Assembly: GCF_025725665.1 (NCBI RefSeq)
Contig: NZ_CP107009.1
Span: 1,116,001 to 1,180,000 of the forward strand
Reading direction: 5' to 3'
Source: Halomonas sp. LR3S48
Lineage (GTDB): Bacteria; Pseudomonadota; Gammaproteobacteria; Pseudomonadales; Halomonadaceae
Length of the DNA stretch: 64,000 nt
In this document: positions 57,886-64,000 of the stretch, one piece after another
How positions within the stretch are numbered: position 1 is the stretch's first letter
Layout of the letters: each line of letters starts with the position of its first letter
Made by a program: the position numbers and the translations under genes
The notes under the pieces: generated by a model
Databases searched by the model: none
What the model was told of the DNA's origin: nothing
Seen by the model: only the letters and a program-made list of their open reading frames with translations

Positions 57886-58476
57886 GTGACGGTCGAAGGG
57901 GGATTGCTGCTGTTGACGCTGGCGCTGCTGGGCTACGTCAGCGGCTCTTGCTTGGGGGCGCTATGGGTCTGTCGTCTGGCAGGCGTCGGCGATCCCCGTA
58001 TGGAAGGTTCGGGCAACCCGGGCTTCTCCAACGTGCTGCGCCTGCATGGTCGTCGGCTGGCGGCGGCAACCCTGTTGCTCGACGCTCTGAAGGGGATGCC
58101 CGCACTATGGCTGGCCATGGGGCTGGGCCTGGCGCCATGGGCCCAGGGCGTGGTGGGGCTGGCGGTGCTGCTCGGGCATAGTTATCCCCCCTGGCATCGC
58201 TTTCGCGGCGGCAAGGCGGTGGCAAGCGCCTTCGGCGTGCTGCTGGTGCTGACGCCCTGGGTGGCCCTGTGCTGTGCCGGGCTGTGGACGGTGCTGGCCT
58301 GGCGCGTGCGCACCGCGGCCGTGGCGTCGCTGGCCAGTGCCGGGGTCGCCCCGCTGGCCAGCCTGTGGCTGGCGCCGGACTACGTGTGGGTGGTGATGAC
58401 TTTTACCGTGCTGGTGCTGGTGCGACACCTGCTCAACATCCGCCGCCTGGGCAGCGGCGACGAGCACGTGCTCTGA
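57886..58476 (+). CDS. plsY: Acyl-phosphate:glycerol-3-phosphate acyltransferase
   Basis: 196 residues with five to six transmembrane helices. It makes lysophosphatidic acid from acyl-phosphate. Motifs: MEGSGNPGFSNVLRLHGRR (phosphate/G3P binding) and GHSYPPWHRFRGGKAVA. The GTG start has AAGGAGGT 8 bases upstream. Convergent with tsaD. Confidence 0.94.
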   Translation: MTVEGGLLLLTLALLGYVSGSCLGALWVCRLAGVGDPRMEGSGNPGFSNVLRLHGRRLAAATLLLDALKGMPALWLAMGLGLAPWAQGVVGLAVLLGHSYPPWHRFRGGKAVASAFGVLLVLTPWVALCCAGLWTVLAWRVRTAAVASLASAGVAPLASLWLAPDYVWVVMTFTVLVLVRHLLNIRRLGSGDEHVL

Positions 58477-58486
58477 GCCGGTGCGC

Positions 58487-59524
58487 TCAGTCGCCGGTGG
58501 GAGCCGTCAGGGTTGCCATCGGCCAGCGCGGTACTGCTTTCATGCAGCCGACCTCGTCGCGCTCGCCGGCCAGCAGCCGCAGTGCGCCAGCGAGGGCGAT
58601 CATGGCGCCATTGTCGGTACAGAAGCGGCCGCGGGGATAGTAGACCCTGGCGCTGCGCTTCTCGGCTTCGTGCGCAAGGCGCTCGCGCAGGCGCGTGTTG
58701 GCACTCACGCCGCCGGCCATGACCAGGCGTTTCAGCCCGGTGTCGTCGAGCGCTCTCCGGCACTTGATCACCAGGGTGTCGACCACGGCTTCCTCGAAGG
58801 CACGGGCTACGTCGGCGCGCGCCTGCCCGTCGAGCTTGCCGTCCCGCTCCAGCTGGCGAAGGGTGGTCAGGGTGTGGGTCTTGAGCCCGGAGAAACTGAA
58901 GTCGAGGCCGGGGCGGTCAGTCATGGGGCGGGGGAAGCGAAAGCGCCCCGCGTCGCCGTTCTCGGCCAGCCGGGCCACCTGAGGGCCGCCGGGATAGTCG
59001 AGACCGAGCATCTTGGCGGTCTTGTCGAAGGCTTCGCCAGCGGCGTCGTCGACCGATTCGCCGAGCAGGCGATACCGGCCCAGCTCCTGGACTTCGACCA
59101 GTTGGGTATGGCCGCCGGATACCAGCAGCGCAACGAAGGGAAAGGCGGGCGGCGACTCCTCGAGCATGGGGGCCATGAGATGCCCTTCCATGTGATGTAC
59201 GCCAAGCACCGGGATATTCAAGGCGCGTGCCATGCCATGGGCGGTGCTGGCGCCGACCATCAGGGCGCCGACCAGCCCCGGACCGGCGGTGTAGGCGATG
59301 GCATCCAGTTCGCGGCGAGTCATGCCGGCTTCGTCGAGCACCTGCTCGATCAGCGGCAGCAGGCGCCGGGTATGGTCGCGGGAGGCTAGCTCCGGTACTA
59401 CGCCGCCGTACTCGGCATGCATGGCAACCTGGCTGTAGAGGGCGTCGGCCAGCAGGCCGCGGTCGGTGTCGTAGATCGCGACGCCGGTCTCGTCGCAGGA
59501 GGTCTCGATGCCAAGGACTCGCAT
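58487..59524 (-). CDS. tsaD: tRNA N6-adenosine threonylcarbamoyltransferase TsaD
   Basis: 345 residues, transferring threonylcarbamoyl to A37 of ANN-decoding tRNAs. The actin-like ATPase has the metal histidines in [11 protein letters not shown], and [12 protein letters not shown] marks the N-terminus. It diverges from rpsU by 190 bp, as usual in gammaproteobacteria. Start at 59524 (MRVLGIETS). Confidence 0.97.
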   Translation of the reverse strand: MRVLGIETSCDETGVAIYDTDRGLLADALYSQVAMHAEYGGVVPELASRDHTRRLLPLIEQVLDEAGMTRRELDAIAYTAGPGLVGALMVGASTAHGMARALNIPVLGVHHMEGHLMAPMLEESPPAFPFVALLVSGGHTQLVEVQELGRYRLLGESVDDAAGEAFDKTAKMLGLDYPGGPQVARLAENGDAGRFRFPRPMTDRPGLDFSFSGLKTHTLTTLRQLERDGKLDGQARADVARAFEEAVVDTLVIKCRRALDDTGLKRLVMAGGVSANTRLRERLAHEAEKRSARVYYPRGRFCTDNGAMIALAGALRLLAGERDEVGCMKAVPRWPMATLTAPTGD

Positions 59525-59600
59525 GATGCAGGCTCGTGAAGAGTGAGAGCCGCATTCTACCAAATCGGGGCGTTGCCATCCCGCTTTCAGCCACGCGGAT

Positions 59601-59629
59601 TTGCATTGCTTGGTATCGCCGACTAAACT
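59601..59629 (+). promoter_or_regulatory. Sigma70 promoter of rpsU
   Basis: TTGCAT (59601-59606), a 17-base spacer and TAAACT (59624-59629), 85 bp before rpsU. A second TACAAT occurs at 59641-59646. Confidence 0.55.
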
Positions 59630-59714
59630 ACCGTGCGCTGTACAATTGGGTCGTGTGCCCAGCCAGGGTACGCGTTCAAACCGAACTCAAGATTCTAAGG
59701 TAGGTGAGTGCTTA

Positions 59715-59930
59715 ATGCCTTCTGTCAAAGTACGTGATAACGAGCCGTTTGACGTCGCGCTGCGTCGCTTCAAGCGTTCCTGTGAAAAAGCCGGCATTCT
59801 CTCCGAGGTGCGTCGTCGCGAGCACTACGAGAAGCCGACTGCAGAGCGCAAGCGTAAGGCGGCAGCTGCGGTGAAGCGTCACGCCAAGAAGCTTCAGCGT
59901 GAGCGTAAGCGTTTCGAACGGCTCTATTGA
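59715..59930 (+). CDS. rpsU: 30S ribosomal protein S21
   Basis: 71 residues, typical length, starting [19 protein letters not shown] and ending in a lysine/arginine-rich helix. It promotes start-site selection on the 30S subunit. First gene of the macromolecular synthesis operon. Confidence 0.98.
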   Translation: MPSVKVRDNEPFDVALRRFKRSCEKAGILSEVRRREHYEKPTAERKRKAAAAVKRHAKKLQRERKRFERLY

Positions 59931-59985
59931 TCCGTACTAAGGAAGTGCCGACGCCTTGGGCATCGACGCTTCTGGAAGGATGACC

Positions 59986-60017
59986 AAGCGGCTGCCGTCA
60001 GGTGGCCGCTTGTTTTT
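59986..60017 (+). terminator. Terminator between rpsU and dnaG
   Basis: An 11-bp stem with wobble pairs (59986-59996 with 60001-60011) and a GTCA loop is followed by GTTTTT. It matches the internal terminator of the rpsU-dnaG-rpoD operon in E. coli, which makes S21 far more abundant than primase. Confidence 0.8.
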
Positions 60018-60073
60018 CACGACCCGCTCCTCTGTCGTTTCATTTACCCCCGCCGGGAGGTGGCGAGACCTAC

Positions 60074-61897
60074 ATGGCCGGCCAGATCCCTCAGCGTTTC
60101 ATCGATGACCTGCTGGCGCGCGTCGACGTGGTCGAAGTGGTAGGCGAGCGGGTGCAACTGAAGAAGACCGGGCGCAACTATTCCGGCCTGTGCCCTTTTC
60201 ATCAGGAAAAGACGCCATCGTTCACCGTCAGCGCCGACAAGCAGTTCTACCACTGCTTTGGCTGTGGCGCCCACGGTAATGCTCTGCGCTTCCTGATGGA
60301 GTACGACAAGCTGCGCTTTCCCGAGGCGGTGGAGCAACTGGCGGCAAGGCAGGGGCTCGAGGTGCCGCGGGAAGGTGCCGACGACCCACGTGCACAGGCA
60401 CGTGAGCGCAAGCGCCAGGAGGGCGTCAATCTTCTCGAGCTTGCCGCCAGCTTCTATCGCGAGCGGCTGAAGATGCCCGAGGGGCTGGCGGCGCGGGAGT
60501 ACCTGGCCCGACGTGGCCTCTCCGAAGAGGTGCAGCGCGACTTCGGTATCGGCTATGCGCCGGACGACTGGGAGGCCCTCAAGCGCCACCTGAGCGCCCG
60601 GGACATAGCGGAAACGGTGCAGGTCGAGTACGGCCTGCTGGTGCAGCGCGAAGAGAGCGGGCGAACCTACGACCGTTTTCGCGACCGGGTGATGTTTCCG
60701 ATCCGCGACGTACGCGGGCGCACCATCGCCTTTGGCGGCCGGGTACTCGGCGATGCCAAGCCCAAGTACCTGAATTCGTCCGAGACACCCGTCTTCCACA
60801 AGGGGCGCGAGCTCTACGGGCTGTTCGAGGCCAGGCAGGCCAATCCGCGACTGGAGCGGCTGGTCATCGTCGAAGGCTACATGGACGTGGTGGCGCTGGC
60901 TCAGTTCGGTATCCGCAATGCCGTCGCCACCCTCGGCACCTCCACCAGTGAGGAGCACCTGGCCCGGTTGTTTCGCCTGGTCAGCGAAGTGGTGTTCTGC
61001 TTCGACGGCGACAAGGCGGGGCGCCAGGCGGCCAGTCGCGCGCTGGAGACCGTGCTGCCGCAGATGATCGACGGGCGTGAGGCGCGCTTCCTGTTCCTGC
61101 CCGAGGGCGAGGATCCGGACACGCTGGTGCGTCGCGAAGGGCGTGAGGCCTTCGAGAATCGCATCACCTGCGCCAGCCCGCTGTCTGAGTTCCTGTTCGA
61201 CCAGGCGTCGCGGGGGCGCGACCTGGCGCGCATTGAGGAGCGTGAGCGTTTCGCCAGCCAGGTGCTCAAGGCGGCGAGCCGTCTGCCGCAGGGCATGCTG
61301 CAGACGGTGCTGCTGGGGGAACTTGCGCGCCGCACCGGGGTCGACCAGTCGCGCTTCGAAGCACTCTTGGCGCGGGAAGAGGACGCGGCACCATCACCTG
61401 TGGAGCCGAATGCGGCGCCTGCCGCAGCTCCACTCGGGCAGGGTGCGGTCAGTCATGTGTCGTCGGCCAAGGGAGCTGCGCTGGGGCTGGTGGCGCGGGT
61501 GCTGCAGCTCCTGGTGCACGAACCGGCGCTGGTCGAGCGCCTGCCTGCCGAGGACGACTGGTGTCCCGAGGGCGATGGTGATGCCGCGCTGTGCCGCGAG
61601 CTGGTTCGGCTGTTGCGTGCCGGCCGCTATCGCAGTCCGCAGGTGGTGCTGGCCCACTTTCAGGGCAGTGCCCAGGGTGAGCGGCTGGCGCTGCTGGCTC
61701 GACGCGAAATGCTCATTCCGCGCGGTGCCAGGGCCCAGGAGCTGGATGGTCTGGTCGAGCATTTTCGTCGGCACCAGAGGCGGCCGTCGTGTCAGGAGCA
61801 GATCGACGCACTGCTGGCAAAGCAACGTTCGGGAGAGCGGCTCTCGCCTGAGGAGCGACAGCAGCTCATGATGCTGCTGGCCGAGCTGGGAAGTTGA
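60074..61897 (+). CDS. dnaG: DNA primase
   Basis: 607 residues. The CHC2 zinc domain is CPFHQEKTPSF then YHCFGCGAHGN (about 38-66), followed by the Toprim core with EGYMDV and CFDGDKAGRQAA. The C-terminal region carries the DnaB-binding domain. I chose ATG 60074 with GGGAGGTGG upstream; an in-frame start at 60002 lies inside the terminator region and is unlikely. Confidence 0.97.
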   Translation: MAGQIPQRFIDDLLARVDVVEVVGERVQLKKTGRNYSGLCPFHQEKTPSFTVSADKQFYHCFGCGAHGNALRFLMEYDKLRFPEAVEQLAARQGLEVPREGADDPRAQARERKRQEGVNLLELAASFYRERLKMPEGLAAREYLARRGLSEEVQRDFGIGYAPDDWEALKRHLSARDIAETVQVEYGLLVQREESGRTYDRFRDRVMFPIRDVRGRTIAFGGRVLGDAKPKYLNSSETPVFHKGRELYGLFEARQANPRLERLVIVEGYMDVVALAQFGIRNAVATLGTSTSEEHLARLFRLVSEVVFCFDGDKAGRQAASRALETVLPQMIDGREARFLFLPEGEDPDTLVRREGREAFENRITCASPLSEFLFDQASRGRDLARIEERERFASQVLKAASRLPQGMLQTVLLGELARRTGVDQSRFEALLAREEDAAPSPVEPNAAPAAAPLGQGAVSHVSSAKGAALGLVARVLQLLVHEPALVERLPAEDDWCPEGDGDAALCRELVRLLRAGRYRSPQVVLAHFQGSAQGERLALLARREMLIPRGARAQELDGLVEHFRRHQRRPSCQEQIDALLAKQRSGERLSPEERQQLMMLLAELGS

Positions 61898-62145
61898 ACT
61901 ACAGGCGTCATGGATGACGAAGGATATCGGTGGCGGGGTTGAATTTTTTTCGACCACCACCACATAAGGGGCATGGACCGAGCCCCGCGACAGCATAACC
62001 GTTTAAACTAACACACCTGAGTGACCGAGCAAATGGGCCGCACTGGCGGGCTCGCGGTGTTTCCCGCTATACTATTGGGCTTCATGAGTTTTCTCCACCC
62101 CAGCGCTTCAGGTGCTTCATTCTTCTTCGTCGAGATAGGGTTTCT
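61898..62145. promoter_or_regulatory. dnaG-rpoD intergenic region with candidate rpoD promoter
   Basis: 248 bp. A TATACT at 62068-62073 could be a -10 box, with a weak -35. A T-run at 61944-61951 follows a G-rich stretch without a clear stem, so I do not call a terminator. Confidence 0.4.

Positions 62146-64000
<1,855 letters not shown>

Overview
The window is a contiguous, gene-dense piece of a high-GC gammaproteobacterial chromosome. Gene content and order suggest a halophilic or alkaliphilic Halomonadaceae-type organism (Halomonas or a close relative). The evidence is two Mrp-type multisubunit Na+/H+ antiporters, a PHA regulator, a HiPIP, an aa3-type oxidase with fused subunits I and III, AmgK/MurU peptidoglycan recycling, and standard gammaproteobacterial gene orders (rpsF-rpsR-rplI, lptD-surA-pdxA-rsmA-apaG-apaH, tsaD/rpsU-dnaG-rpoD). 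The genus is inferred from this pattern, not from a search. No insertion sequence, prophage, CRISPR array, rRNA or clearly transferred island was seen.

Layout. 1-2276: end of a tRNA-Asp and fadH. 2696-7499: stress module prkA-yeaH-ycgB(spoVR). 7538-13490: HiPIP gene, a HemJ-like membrane protein, a DUF2231 protein and a cytochrome c oxidase operon (coxB with a C-terminal cytochrome c, coxA fused to subunit III, a small membrane protein), then a stand-alone Lrp-type RAM domain. 13564-14448: membrane-anchored DNA/RNA endonuclease. 14564-14931: three tRNA-Leu(CAG) genes on the minus strand. 15210-20579: rnr, rlmB, rpsF, rpsR, a DUF2232 membrane protein and rplI. 20876-22375: LamB/ScrY-like carbohydrate porin with candidate LacI-family operators. 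22533-25989: dnaB, two small genes and hemH.

26006-37883: two complete Mrp antiporter operons back to back and divergent. The minus operon has a fused AB subunit followed by C, D, E, F and G. The plus operon has separate A to G. 38006-41395: a lytic transglycosylase, a periplasmic PRC-like protein, a retropepsin-like putative protease and rsmE. 41489-46604: phaR, purD, a thioesterase, prkB, a HIT protein, coq7 and an AlkA-like glycosylase. 46685-48870 (minus): OsmC, murU and amgK.

49008-55344: the outer-membrane and ribosome-maturation cluster, in which surA is reduced to its N-terminal chaperone domain plus C-terminal helix, with no parvulin domain. 55369-58476: glpE, cca, folK/folB (minus) and plsY. 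58487-64000: tsaD (minus), then the macromolecular synthesis operon rpsU-dnaG-rpoD, with rpoD running off the window end.

Most of the window is housekeeping. The observations most worth following are the parvulin-less SurA beside lptD, the paired divergent Mrp operons, the porin promoter region with LacI-type operators, the missing conventional start codon of coxB, and several unexplained long inverted repeats in intergenic DNA.
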